64,000 bases of DNA from Halomonas getboli. GTDB taxonomy: Bacteria; Pseudomonadota; Gammaproteobacteria; Pseudomonadales; Halomonadaceae. The first letter of the stretch is position 1; the number at the start of each line of letters is the position of its first letter. Both the position numbers and the translations under genes were made by a program. Of the stretch, positions 55,945 to 64,000 are shown piece by piece. Under the pieces are notes generated by a model, which worked only from the letters and a program-made list of their open reading frames with translations, did no database searches and was not told where the DNA came from. The stretch lies in assembly GCF_023094245.1 (NCBI RefSeq), contig NZ_JALMEW010000002.1, positions 1 through 64,000 of the forward strand, read 5' to 3'.

Positions 55945-58464
55945 TCATGGCTGATGGCGGTCGAGCAGGTCGCGGGCCTCTTGTCGGGCGGCGGCGTCAT
56001 CGGACGCCTCGAGGAAGCGCTCCAGCATGACGCGCGCCTCGCGCACCTCGCCGACCTCGATCAGGTGGCGTGCCTCGTCGAGGGGGTCGGCCGCGGGCGC
56101 CGCGTCGTCGGGAGCGTCATTATCCCCGGGCAGCGGCGGGAACGCCACCTCCTCGACATCCCACGACGACGGATCGCCCACGTCGCGGGCGCCATCCTCG
56201 GCATCCTCGCCCGACGTGAACTCGACCTCCGGCTGGCTCGGCGTCTCCTCGCGGGGCACCGCCGGCTCCAGCGTCGGCGGCCGGTAGTCGATGATCCGGC
56301 TGCCGTCTTCCTTCTGACGGGTGCTCACCTGCGGCATCGTCGGCTCGGGCTCATCGGCCTGATCGCCCTGCTCGTCGCTGCCGGGCACCGGCCATGACGA
56401 CGACTCGTCAGCGGCGTCGGATTCGGGCGGCTTGCCGGGCTCCGCCTCCGCCGACGGCTCGATCTCCGGCGGACGATAGCGCGACAGGTCCTCCGGTGCC
56501 GCGCTCGAAGTCGGCTTGCCGGATGCGGCCTCCGGCGACTCGTCGCGCTCCTCGAACAGCCGCGGCGGACGCTCGTCCGAGGCGCTGAACACGGCACGCT
56601 CGGTGACATGGGCCGCCTCGGCACCGGCGGAGGGCCGCCCCATCAGACGCGACGCCTCGCGGCGGACCGCGTCGTCTTGCGACGCGCGCAGTCGCTCGGC
56701 CTGAGCCTCGGCGGCGGCGCGGTCGCCCTGCTCCAGCTGCACCCGCATCAGCTTCAGGCGCAGGTCGTCACGCTCGGGCTCGCGCGCCACGCCGGCCTCC
56801 AGCAACTCGCGGGCCTGGTCGTAGCGGCCGTAGGCGATGAAGATATCCGCCTCGCTGATCGCCTCGGCCTCGGGCATGCCGGCACGCACGGAACGAGCGG
56901 GGGCGGCGACCGCCTCGCCTCCGGCATCCGGCGTCGCCGGCTCGCCCGGCGGGCGAATGACCCGATTCTCGCCGAAGGCGGCGGGACTCGGCGTCGTCGC
57001 CTCGTCATCGCGACGCCGGCGCACCAGCCCCCACAGCGCCAACAGCAGCGCGATCGCCACGCCGCCCAGTACCAGCGGCCGCTCGACCGCGCCCTGATAG
57101 AGCGCGCCCCACCAGGGACGCGTCTGGCCGTCATCGACAACGCCGCTCTCGGGCGCTGCCACGCCACCGGCCCCCGCCGCATCGATGCCGGCGCCGCCGG
57201 CCGCCAGGGCCGCAACCCGGTCGCGCAGCGCATCCAGCTCCTCGCGCAGCCCGCCGACCTCGGCCTTCAGCGCGTCACGCTCGGCCTGCACCTCGGCCAG
57301 AGCCGCACGGCTCTGCTGGAAGCGCCGCTCCAGACGCAGCAGCCGTTCGTCGTCGGTCAGCCCGCCGCGCCCGGCGATGGCCGCCAGCACCTCGGGATCG
57401 ATTCGCTCGGCGGCGCCGGGTGACGTCGGGGACGCCCCTTCTTCCGCGCTGCCGGCCTCGCCGCTCTCTGCACTGACACCGCCCCCGGCACTACCGACAT
57501 CGACGCCGTCGCCACCCAGGCCGGCGGCGACCTCCTCGTCGGTCAACAGGGTCAGGCGCGGCGCCGCGTCCCCCGAGGAATCGCGCGCGCCCTCGAGCGA
57601 CGCGACCGCGGCCTCGTCGGCGCTCGCCTCGGGCGCCGGCGCTTCGGCCACGGCCGGCTCGGCAGCGCCCAGCGGCACCGGGGCCGGCGCCCCGCCGCCG
57701 CGGCGGGCCCAGGCGCTGTTCATGGCCTGCACCAGTTCGGCGGCCCGCGCCGGGGAACGCGCGGCGATCGTCTCGCGGGAGGGCACGGTCAGGGTGAAGC
57801 CGGCGCGCATCTCGTTGATGTTGCCGCTGGGGAAGACCTCGGGGTTGGCCTGGACCAGCGCCAGCATCATCTGATTCATGCCGATGCCGCTGTCGGGCCG
57901 CAGCCGGCCGGCCACCGCCCACAGGGTATCGCCGCTGCGCACCCGGGCCGGATCGCCGGTGCCGACGGACGACACGGCCCGCGCGGGCGCCGTCGACGCC
58001 GGCGATGTCGAGGACGTCGTCGTGGCCAGGCGCACCGCCCCGCTGCCCTCGACCAGCGCCGGCATGGCGGCATAGTCGGGCGGGTCGAGCAGCAGCGTCA
58101 CCTCGCGCAGCTGGCGGCCGCCCGGCCAGTCGAAGCGCAGCAGCAGGTCGAGCCAGGGATCGCGCACGGCACGCTCGGTGGAGAGCTCCAGCACCAGCCT
58201 CCCCTGCCGCCGCCTGATCGCCAGGTCGACGCTGGCCGCCAGCGGCGTGCGCGCGAGCCCCGCGGCGCGATAGGCGTCGCCATCGGCCACCGAGGCGTTG
58301 AGCAGCCCCGCCTCGAGCCCCGCGGTGTCGGTCAGCGGAATGGTCGCGCGCAGCGGCGCGTTGAGGGTCGAGCCGACCTCGGCATTGCCGAGCCCCAGGG
58401 CCAGCGCCAGCGGACTGAACAGAGACAGCGGCAGCAGTGTGGTAAGCGATAGCGTGCGTTTCAT
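55945..58464 (-). CDS. fimV: FimV-like peptidoglycan-binding membrane protein
   Basis: An 839-aa protein with a signal peptide (to about residue 22, LALALGLG), an N-terminal FimV domain, a LysM domain (about 175-228, VRSGDTLWAVAGRLRP), a long acidic region, a coiled coil (about 355-425), one transmembrane helix (about 460-480) and a cytoplasmic acidic part ending in the FimV C-terminal TPR-like motif (LIEVGEVREARVMLERFLE). In Pseudomonas FimV organises the pole, type IV pili and cyclic AMP signalling. Position between asd and truA is conserved. Confidence 0.92.
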   Translation of the reverse strand: MKRTLSLTTLLPLSLFSPLALALGLGNAEVGSTLNAPLRATIPLTDTAGLEAGLLNASVADGDAYRAAGLARTPLAASVDLAIRRRQGRLVLELSTERAVRDPWLDLLLRFDWPGGRQLREVTLLLDPPDYAAMPALVEGSGAVRLATTTSSTSPASTAPARAVSSVGTGDPARVRSGDTLWAVAGRLRPDSGIGMNQMMLALVQANPEVFPSGNINEMRAGFTLTVPSRETIAARSPARAAELVQAMNSAWARRGGGAPAPVPLGAAEPAVAEAPAPEASADEAAVASLEGARDSSGDAAPRLTLLTDEEVAAGLGGDGVDVGSAGGGVSAESGEAGSAEEGASPTSPGAAERIDPEVLAAIAGRGGLTDDERLLRLERRFQQSRAALAEVQAERDALKAEVGGLREELDALRDRVAALAAGGAGIDAAGAGGVAAPESGVVDDGQTRPWWGALYQGAVERPLVLGGVAIALLLALWGLVRRRRDDEATTPSPAAFGENRVIRPPGEPATPDAGGEAVAAPARSVRAGMPEAEAISEADIFIAYGRYDQARELLEAGVAREPERDDLRLKLMRVQLEQGDRAAAEAQAERLRASQDDAVRREASRLMGRPSAGAEAAHVTERAVFSASDERPPRLFEERDESPEAASGKPTSSAAPEDLSRYRPPEIEPSAEAEPGKPPESDAADESSSWPVPGSDEQGDQADEPEPTMPQVSTRQKEDGSRIIDYRPPTLEPAVPREETPSQPEVEFTSGEDAEDGARDVGDPSSWDVEEVAFPPLPGDNDAPDDAAPAADPLDEARHLIEVGEVREARVMLERFLEASDDAAARQEARDLLDRHQP

Positions 58465-58853
58465 GGGCCCCCTTGCCATCCCCTGTCCGGGCGCGCCGAT
58501 GCAGGGCGATCGATACGATGTCTGGCTTATTGGTCTAACACATTCGGCTCGTTGGTGGCCCTGCAGCACTGCCACCCCTCTCTCGTACTTTCAACGTAAC
58601 CCATTGATCCACGAAAGGGCGAGCCCGCCCGAACGACAGGCGGGGCGCCTCCCGAAGGAGACGCCCCGCCACATCCCCATCAGACAGGGATGAAAAATAA
58701 GTCGCTGATTCATGTCGCGAGCGATGAGAGGCTGGCCGCCGCCGGAACGGAACAACCGGAGTTGACTGGTTGTTCAATGAGGCTTGTGACGGTCCGACGC
58801 CTCGGGACCGCCGGCGGCCAGGATATCGAGCGCAGCAATGAATCAGTGATTTA
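58465..58853. other. Gap between asd and fimV
   Basis: The 389-nt stretch has three dyads: a GC hairpin 58639-58670 (9-bp stem plus a 4-bp inner stem with CGAA loop), an 8-bp hairpin 58750-58775, and a short AT inverted repeat 58844-58859 overlapping the asd stop codon. None has a clear T tract on the minus strand. The fimV promoter must lie in the fimV-proximal 150 nt, but I cannot point to convincing -35/-10 elements. No extra gene is supported. Confidence 0.6.
58639..58670 (-). terminator. GC hairpin between asd and fimV
   Basis: A 9-bp stem (58639-58647 with 58662-58670), a one-base mismatch and a 4-bp inner stem closed by CGAA. It lies about 185 nt past the asd stop. It may end asd read-through or insulate fimV. 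Confidence 0.45.
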
Positions 58854-59966
58854 TCACTGCTCGCGCAGGATCTTGAGCATGCGCTTGAGCGGCTCGGCCG
58901 CGCCCCACAGCAGCTGGTCGCCGACGCTGAAGGCGGACAGGTATTCACCGCCCATGGCCAGCTTGCGCAGGCGGCCGACCGGCACGGTCAGGGTGCCGGT
59001 GGCGGCGGCCGGGGTCAGGCCGTCGATGGTGGCATCCTTGTCGTTGGGAATCAGCTTGACCCAGTCGTTGTGGGTCGCGATGCGCTCCTCGATCTCGTCG
59101 AGCGGCACGTCCTGGCGCAGCTTGATGGTGAACGCCTGGCTGTGCGAGCGCATGGCACCGATGCGCACGCAGAGACCGTCGATCGGCACCGGGTTGTCCT
59201 GCAGGCCGAGAATCTTGTTGGTCTCTACGTTGCCCTTCCACTCCTCGCGGCTCTGACCGTTGTCGAGCTTGGAGTCGATCCACGGCAGCAGGCTGCCCGC
59301 CAGCGGCGCGCCGAAGTTGTCGGTCGGGAAGTCGCCGGAGCGCATGGCCGCGGTGACCTTGCGATCGATGTCGAGGATGGCGCTGGCCGGGTCGGCGAGC
59401 TCGTCGGCCACGCTGTCGCGCAGGCCGCCCATCTGGTTGAGCAGCTCGCGCATGTGCTTGGCGCCGGAGCCGGAGGCCGCCTGGTAGGTCATGGAGGTCA
59501 TCCACTCGACCATGTCGGCCTCGAACAGGCCACCCAGGCCCATCAGCATCAGGCTGACGGTGCAGTTGCCGCCGACGAAGGTCTTGGCACCGCGGGCCAG
59601 CTGCTCGTCGATGACCTTGCGGTTGACCGGATCCAGCACGATGGTGGCGTCGTCGGCCATGCGCAGGGTGCTGGCGGCATCGATCCAGTAGCCCTTCCAG
59701 CCGCCGTTGCGCAGGTCCTCGTAGACCTTCTTGGTGTAGTCGCCGCCCTGACAGGTGATGACCACGTCGAGGGCCTTCAAGGCCTCGAGGTCGAAGGCAT
59801 CCTTCAGCGGAGGCACCTCAACGCCGACGTCGGGACCGGCCTGGCCGACCTGGGAGGTGGTGAAGAAGATCGGCTCGATGCCGTTGAAGTCTCCATCTTC
59901 CACCATCCGCTGCATGAGCACGGAACCGACCATGCCCCGCCATCCGACGAAACCGACTTTCAACAT
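58854..59966 (-). CDS. asd: Aspartate-semialdehyde dehydrogenase
   Basis: NADP-dependent enzyme leading to lysine, threonine, methionine and diaminopimelate. The 370-aa protein starts [20 protein letters not shown], with the catalytic Cys in [13 protein letters not shown] near residue 134 and the [15 protein letters not shown] segment near residue 162. The length and sequence match the gammaproteobacterial type. A GGAGGG site lies 7 nt before the start. It is separated from leuB by a good terminator. Confidence 0.97.
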   Translation of the reverse strand: MLKVGFVGWRGMVGSVLMQRMVEDGDFNGIEPIFFTTSQVGQAGPDVGVEVPPLKDAFDLEALKALDVVITCQGGDYTKKVYEDLRNGGWKGYWIDAASTLRMADDATIVLDPVNRKVIDEQLARGAKTFVGGNCTVSLMLMGLGGLFEADMVEWMTSMTYQAASGSGAKHMRELLNQMGGLRDSVADELADPASAILDIDRKVTAAMRSGDFPTDNFGAPLAGSLLPWIDSKLDNGQSREEWKGNVETNKILGLQDNPVPIDGLCVRIGAMRSHSQAFTIKLRQDVPLDEIEERIATHNDWVKLIPNDKDATIDGLTPAAATGTLTVPVGRLRKLAMGGEYLSAFSVGDQLLWGAAEPLKRMLKILREQ

Positions 59967-60054
59967 GTGAAGCCCTCCAGAAAGAAATGAACCCGTTAGT
60001 CTACAGAAAAAAGCGTGGCCTAGCAGCGCGACCCTTGATGTCGCGAAAACGACG

Positions 60055-60086
60055 CAAAATGGCAGGAAAACGCACGCTTCCTGCCA
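60055..60086 (-). terminator. Intrinsic terminator of leuB
   Basis: A 9-bp stem (60060-60068 with 60078-60086) with a 9-nt loop is followed on the minus strand by ATTTTGC. It lies about 45 nt past the leuB stop and separates leu genes from asd. Confidence 0.78.
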
Positions 60087-60131
60087 CTTTCATCGCCTCG
60101 AACGCTTCGGCGGTGCACTGCCGTCAGGCGA

Positions 60132-61211
60132 TCAGAGCGCCTCGAAGGCGGCCAGCACGGCGTCGCCCATCTCGCGGGTGGAGACGCGGGGCGCGCCCTC
60201 GGCCGCGATGTCGGCGGTGCGCAGGCCGTCGTCGAGCACCTTGCCCACGGCGGCCTCGATGCGCTCGGCCAGCGCGTCCTCGCCCAGCGAGTAGCGCAGC
60301 ATCATGGCCACCGAGAGGATGGTGGCCAGCGGGTTGGCCAGGCCCTGGCCGGCGATGTCCGGGGCGCTGCCGTGGCAGGGCTCGTACATGCCCTGGCCGG
60401 ACTCGTTGAGCGAGGCCGAGGGCAGCATGCCGATGGAGCCGGTGAGCATGGCGGCGGCGTCGGAGAGGATGTCGCCGAACATGTTGCCGGTGACCACCAC
60501 GTCGAACTGCTTGGGCGCGCGGACCAGCTGCATGGCGGCGTTGTCGACGTACATATGCGACAGCTCGACGTCCGGGTATTCCGGCGCCAGCCGCTCCATG
60601 ACCTCGCGCCACAGCATGGTCACTTCCAGCACGTTGGCCTTGTCGACGGAGCACAGCTTCTTGCCGCGCTTCTGGGCCATCTCGAAGGCGACGCGGCCGA
60701 TACGCTCGATCTCGGCCTCGGAGTAGACGTAGGTGTTGTAGCCGACCCGCTGGCCGTCGCGCTCCTCGATGCCGCGCGGCTGGCCGAAGTAGATGCCGCC
60801 GGTGAGCTCGCGCACGATCATGATATCGAGGCCGGACACCAGTTCGGGCTTGAGGCTGGAAGCCTCGGCCAGCTGCGGGTAGAGCAGCGCCGGGCGCAGG
60901 TTGCCGAACAGGCCGAGCGCCTTGCGCAGGCCCAGCAGCCCCTTCTCGGGGCGCTTGCTGATGTCCTCGAGCTTGTCCCACTTGGGCCCGCCCACCGCGC
61001 CCAGCAGCACGGCATCGGCGGCCTTGGCCTTGGCCAGGGTGCTCTCGGGCAGCGGCGAGCCCTCGAGGTCATAGGCGGTGCCGCCAACCGGCGCTTCCTC
61101 GACCTCGACGTCGAGGCCGCGGGCCTGGCAGGCGGCCAGCACGCGGCTGGCCTGGGCGGTGATTTCCGGGCCGATACCGTCGCCCGGGAGAACCAGAATC
61201 TTGCGTGTCAT
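60132..61211 (-). CDS. leuB: 3-Isopropylmalate dehydrogenase
   Basis: NAD-dependent oxidative decarboxylase of leucine synthesis, 359 aa. It begins [17 protein letters not shown], and metal and substrate residues appear in [13 protein letters not shown] near residue 130, [10 protein letters not shown] near residue 190 and [22 protein letters not shown] near residue 245. An AAGGA site precedes the start. A 173-nt gap without a gene separates it from leuD, so it may have its own promoter. Confidence 0.97.
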   Translation of the reverse strand: MTRKILVLPGDGIGPEITAQASRVLAACQARGLDVEVEEAPVGGTAYDLEGSPLPESTLAKAKAADAVLLGAVGGPKWDKLEDISKRPEKGLLGLRKALGLFGNLRPALLYPQLAEASSLKPELVSGLDIMIVRELTGGIYFGQPRGIEERDGQRVGYNTYVYSEAEIERIGRVAFEMAQKRGKKLCSVDKANVLEVTMLWREVMERLAPEYPDVELSHMYVDNAAMQLVRAPKQFDVVVTGNMFGDILSDAAAMLTGSIGMLPSASLNESGQGMYEPCHGSAPDIAGQGLANPLATILSVAMMLRYSLGEDALAERIEAAVGKVLDDGLRTADIAAEGAPRVSTREMGDAVLAAFEAL

Positions 61212-61384
61212 CGTATCTTCCTTGTGTCCTCAGGGCCGGGCGGCCTAGGGGCGCCGGGGGCAGGCCGCAGAGAAGGTCCTACGCCAGGGATGGCGTCGGT
61301 AGCGCCCATGGATGGGTTCACAGCGCCTTCTCGCAAGCCTGCCGCCGGATCAGCCCCGCCGCCAGACTGATGCAGGGTATAACG

Positions 61385-62038
61385 TCAAACGCCAGCCTCA
61401 TCGCGGAACAGCCAGGGCCGCGCGGCGCGATGCTTCTGTTCGAAGGCGCGGATGGCGTCCTCATCCTGCAGGGTGATGCCGATGTCATCGAGCCCCTCGA
61501 GCAGGCAGTGCTTGCGGAAGGCGTCGACCTCGAACTCGAGGATCTCCCCGGACGGGGTGGTGATGCGCTGGGCTTCGAGATCGACGTCGAGGCGATAGCC
61601 TTCCTCGGCCTCGGTCTCGCGGAACAGCCGATTGACCTGCTCCTCGGGGAGCTTGATCAGCAGGATGCCGTTCTTGAAGGCGTTGTTGTAGAAGATGTCG
61701 GCGAAACTCGGCGCGATCACCGCCCGGAAGCCGAAGTCGGCCAGCGCCCAGGGCGCGTGCTCGCGGGAGCTGCCGCAGCCGAAGTTCTGGCGCGCCAGCA
61801 GCACACTGGCACCCTGATAGCGCGGCTGATTGAGCACGAAGTCGGGATTCAGCGGACGCTGCGAGCAGTCCTGGCCCGGCTGGCCCTCGTCGAGGTAGCG
61901 CAGCTCGTCGAACAGGTTGACACCGAAGCCGCTGCGCTGGATCGACTTCAGGAACTGCTTGGGAATGATCAGGTCGGTATCGACGTTGGCGCGATCCAGC
62001 GGCGCGACCAGGCCCTGGAGACGTTCGAATTTCTGCAT
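61385..62038 (-). CDS. leuD: 3-Isopropylmalate dehydratase small subunit
   Basis: Small subunit of the leucine-pathway isomerase, 217 aa. Conserved features include [15 protein letters not shown] near residue 19 and [31 protein letters not shown] near residues 85-115. It starts 3 nt after the leuC stop, with AGGAGG inside the leuC end, indicating coupled translation. Confidence 0.97.
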   Translation of the reverse strand: MQKFERLQGLVAPLDRANVDTDLIIPKQFLKSIQRSGFGVNLFDELRYLDEGQPGQDCSQRPLNPDFVLNQPRYQGASVLLARQNFGCGSSREHAPWALADFGFRAVIAPSFADIFYNNAFKNGILLIKLPEEQVNRLFRETEAEEGYRLDVDLEAQRITTPSGEILEFEVDAFRKHCLLEGLDDIGITLQDEDAIRAFEQKHRAARPWLFRDEAGV

Positions 62039-62041
62039 GGC

Positions 62042-63493
62042 TCAGGCCTCCTGCTGCTGGGTGGCATCGTTGGCGGCAAGCCCGCGAACGTCGACGAAAT
62101 GACCGGCGATGGCGGCGGCGGCGGCCATCGCCGGACTGACCAGGTGGGTGCGCCCGCCGTAGCCCTGGCGACCCTCGAAGTTGCGGTTGGAGGTCGAGGC
62201 GCAGTGCTCGCCGGCGCCGAGCTTGTCGGCGTTCATCGCCAGGCACATGGAGCAGCCCGGCTCGCGCCACTCGAAGCCCGCCTCGCGGAAGATCGCGTCG
62301 AGCCCTTCCGCCTCGGCCTGCTGCTTCACCAGGCCGGACCCCGGTACCACCATGGCCAGCTTGATGGAATCGGCGACCTTCTTGCCGCGCGCCACCTTGG
62401 CGGCCTCGCGCAGGTCCTCGATGCGGGAGTTGGTGCAGGAGCCGATGAACACCTTGTCCAGGCGGATGTCGGTGATCTTCTGCTTCGGCGCCAGCCCCAT
62501 GTACTCGAGTGCGCGGCTGATGCCGGTGCGCGCGGTGTCATCGGCCGCCTCGGCCGGGTCCGGCACTTCGCCGCCGATGCCGGTGACCATCTCGGGGCTG
62601 GTGCCCCAGCTCACCTGCGGCTCGATGTCCGCGGCGTCGAGGGTCACCACCTTGTCGAAGGCGGCGCCTTCGTCGGAGACCAGATCGCGCCAGTCGGCCA
62701 CCGCGGCCTCCCACTGCTCGACGCTGGGCGCGTAATGACGGCCCTTGAGGTAATCGATGGTGGTGTCGTCCACGGCGATCAGGCCGACCCGAGCGCCCGC
62801 CTCGATGGCCATGTTGCAGACCGTCATGCGGCCTTCCATGGACAGCTCGCGGATGGCGCTGCCGGCGAACTCGATGGCATAGCCAGTGCCGCCGGCGGTG
62901 CCGATCTCGCCGATGATGGCCAGCACGATATCCTTGGCGGTGACGCCGACGCCGAGCTCGCCTTCCACGCGCACCTGCATGTTCTTCATCTTCTGCGCCA
63001 GCAGACACTGGGTGGCCAGCACGTGCTCGACCTCGGAGGTGCCGATGCCGTGGGCCAGCGCGGCGAAGGCGCCGTGGGTCGCGGTGTGGGAGTCGCCGCA
63101 GACCACGGTCATGCCGGGCAGGGTCGCGCCCTGCTCCGGGCCGACCACGTGCACGATGCCCTGGCGCGGGTCGTTGATGCGGAACTCCTCGATGCCGAAC
63201 TCGTTGCAGTTGTCATCGAGGGTCTGGACCTGGATCAGCGACACCGGGTCCTTGATGCCGGCATTGCCCTCGGCCCGCTCCTTGAGGGTGGTCGGCACGT
63301 TGTGGTCCGGCGTCGCCAGGTTGGCGTCGATCCGCCACGGGCGGCGATTCGCCAGGCGCAGGCCCTCGAAGGCCTGGGGCGAGGTCACTTCGTGGAGCAG
63401 CTGGCGATCGATGTAGATCAGCGCGGTGCCGTCGTCGCGTTCCTTCACCAGGTGCTGCGACCACAGCTTGTCGTAGAGGGTCTGGCCTGCCAT
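62042..63493 (-). CDS. leuC: 3-Isopropylmalate dehydratase large subunit
   Basis: Large subunit with the [4Fe-4S] cluster, 483 aa. The cluster Cys residues are in GSCTNSR (near 350) and CSMC (near 411), and [29 protein letters not shown] near residue 127 is typical. The ATG at 63493 starts [11 protein letters not shown]; the frame further upstream runs through a tandem repeat. It is first of leuCDB and divergent from a LysR-type gene. Confidence 0.97.
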   Translation of the reverse strand: MAGQTLYDKLWSQHLVKERDDGTALIYIDRQLLHEVTSPQAFEGLRLANRRPWRIDANLATPDHNVPTTLKERAEGNAGIKDPVSLIQVQTLDDNCNEFGIEEFRINDPRQGIVHVVGPEQGATLPGMTVVCGDSHTATHGAFAALAHGIGTSEVEHVLATQCLLAQKMKNMQVRVEGELGVGVTAKDIVLAIIGEIGTAGGTGYAIEFAGSAIRELSMEGRMTVCNMAIEAGARVGLIAVDDTTIDYLKGRHYAPSVEQWEAAVADWRDLVSDEGAAFDKVVTLDAADIEPQVSWGTSPEMVTGIGGEVPDPAEAADDTARTGISRALEYMGLAPKQKITDIRLDKVFIGSCTNSRIEDLREAAKVARGKKVADSIKLAMVVPGSGLVKQQAEAEGLDAIFREAGFEWREPGCSMCLAMNADKLGAGEHCASTSNRNFEGRQGYGGRTHLVSPAMAAAAAIAGHFVDVRGLAANDATQQQEA

Positions 63494-63549
63494 CTCGTTC
63501 TCCCGGGCGCTGGGCCCTGTGCGTGTCCGGTCGGTCTTCTCGTCTTTTT

Positions 63550-63591
63550 GGCGCTTGGCGCTTGGCGCTTGGCGCTTGGCGCTTGGCGCTT
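63550..63591. repeat. Tandem heptamer, six perfect copies of GGCGCTT
   Basis: Six perfect copies of GGCGCTT fill 63550-63591, between the leuC start and the divergent LysR gene. The unit is half of the 14-bp unit at 1-126. It lies 57-98 nt upstream of the leuC start, so it is within the probable leuC leader or promoter. Confidence 0.97.
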
Positions 63592-63647
63592 TTGCAGGAG
63601 TGTCCCGCGACGCGCACATAAAAGCAATTCATGTTATTTATTCAAAG

Positions 63648-63664
63648 GATTCCAAAAAGGAATC
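63648..63664. promoter_or_regulatory. Candidate LysR-type regulator binding site
   Basis: GATTCC-AAAAA-GGAATC is a perfect 6-bp inverted repeat with a 5-nt centre and fits the T-N11-A rule for LysR-family sites. It lies 25 nt before the LysR start and about 155 nt upstream of leuC. Autoregulation plus control of leuCDB is plausible. Confidence 0.5.
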
Positions 63665-63688
63665 ACAGAAAAACGACCGGGAGCACCC

Positions 63689-64000
63689 ATGGACACTCAG
63701 AGCCTGCAGGCCTTCCTCGCCGTGGCCGACGGCGGCAGCTTCTCCCGCGCCGGCGAGCAGCTGCACCTGACCCAGCCGGCGGTCAGCAAGCGCATCGCCG
63801 TGCTCGAGGATCAGGTCGGGGCGCGGCTGTTCGACCGCATCGGCCGCCGGGTGACGCTGACCGAGGCCGGCCGGCTGCTGCTGCCCCGCGCCCGACAGAT
63901 CCTGGTGATGGTGGACGACAGCCGCCGCGCGCTGGGCAACCTGAGCGGACAGGTGGCCGGCAGCCTGACCCTGTCCACCAGCCATCATATCGGCCTGCAC
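63689..64000 (+). CDS. LysR-family transcriptional regulator (cut by window end)
   Basis: The first 104 residues are present. They contain the complete LysR winged helix-turn-helix: LQAFLAVADGGSFSRAGEQLHLTQPAVSKRI, then LEDQVGARLFDRIGRRVTLTEAG, then the linker helix and the first strand of the effector domain (GSLTLSTSHHIG). A GGGAG site precedes the ATG. Divergence from leuCDB suggests control of leucine synthesis, as for similarly placed regulators in pseudomonads. The rest of the gene lies beyond the window. Confidence 0.9.
   Translation, partial: MDTQSLQAFLAVADGGSFSRAGEQLHLTQPAVSKRIAVLEDQVGARLFDRIGRRVTLTEAGRLLLPRARQILVMVDDSRRALGNLSGQVAGSLTLSTSHHIGLH

Noticed and set aside
58844-58859. 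Terminator at the asd stop codon
   Set aside because: CAGTGA-TTTA-TCACTG is an inverted repeat overlapping the stop, but the stem is short and AT-rich and lacks a T tract.

Overview
The window is GC-rich, gene-dense bacterial chromosome (about 60 protein genes, no rRNA, tRNA, CRISPR array, prophage or insertion sequence seen). The run leuC-leuD-leuB-asd-fimV-truA-trpF...accD-folC-dedD-cvpA-purF-metZ, together with phhABC under a TyrR/PhhR regulator, a MetZ-type sulfhydrylase and FimV, points to a gammaproteobacterium of the Oceanospirillales/Pseudomonadales, most likely Halomonas or a close relative. The genus is an inference from gene content and order.

Region by region: (1) 1-4530 holds a 9 x 14-bp tandem repeat, dcd, an Mrp/ApbC Fe-S carrier, a YihY/BrkB membrane protein, a LapA-domain protein and a phospholipase D-like protein. 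(2) 4700-17170 is a nitrogen-scavenging block: the urease operon ureDABCEFG plus a HupE/UreJ nickel permease, and the urea ABC transporter urtABCDE, on one strand. Both operons have well-spaced sigma-54 promoters with NtrC-like sites upstream, and a clear intrinsic terminator separates them. (3) 17200-24200 is a tripartite tricarboxylate transporter (tctCBA) divergent from a tightly overlapping set: a short IclR regulator, TctD-like response regulator, TctE-like kinase and an orphan periplasmic binding protein. (4) 24200-31560 holds an RlpA-like protein, cobA, a sodium-coupled transporter, hpd, a thiamine-binding-type protein, cfa and a diguanylate cyclase. (5) 31600-40010 holds a RecQ-like helicase, phhR divergent from phhA-phhB-phhC (phenylalanine to tyrosine to hydroxyphenylpyruvate), a small secreted protein and dadA. 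TyrR-type boxes lie in front of hpd and between phhR and phhA, tying the two loci into one aromatic catabolism regulon. (6) 40200-45720 holds a MATE transporter, a PAS-GGDEF-EAL protein with a degenerate cyclase site, a 2-oxoglutarate-type dioxygenase and a yceI/cytochrome b561 pair. (7) 45850-63500 is a long co-oriented biosynthetic cluster (metZ, purF, cvpA, dedD, folC, accD, trpA, trpB, trpF, truA, fimV, asd, leuB, leuD, leuC), with a divergent LysR regulator cut by the window end.

The most unusual structural signal is a family of 7-bp-periodic (7 or 14 bp) repeat islands in intergenic DNA at both window ends and in several gaps between. Inside the urease operon, every gap longer than 50 nt contains one, built as purine heptads facing pyrimidine heptads, so the transcript could fold there.
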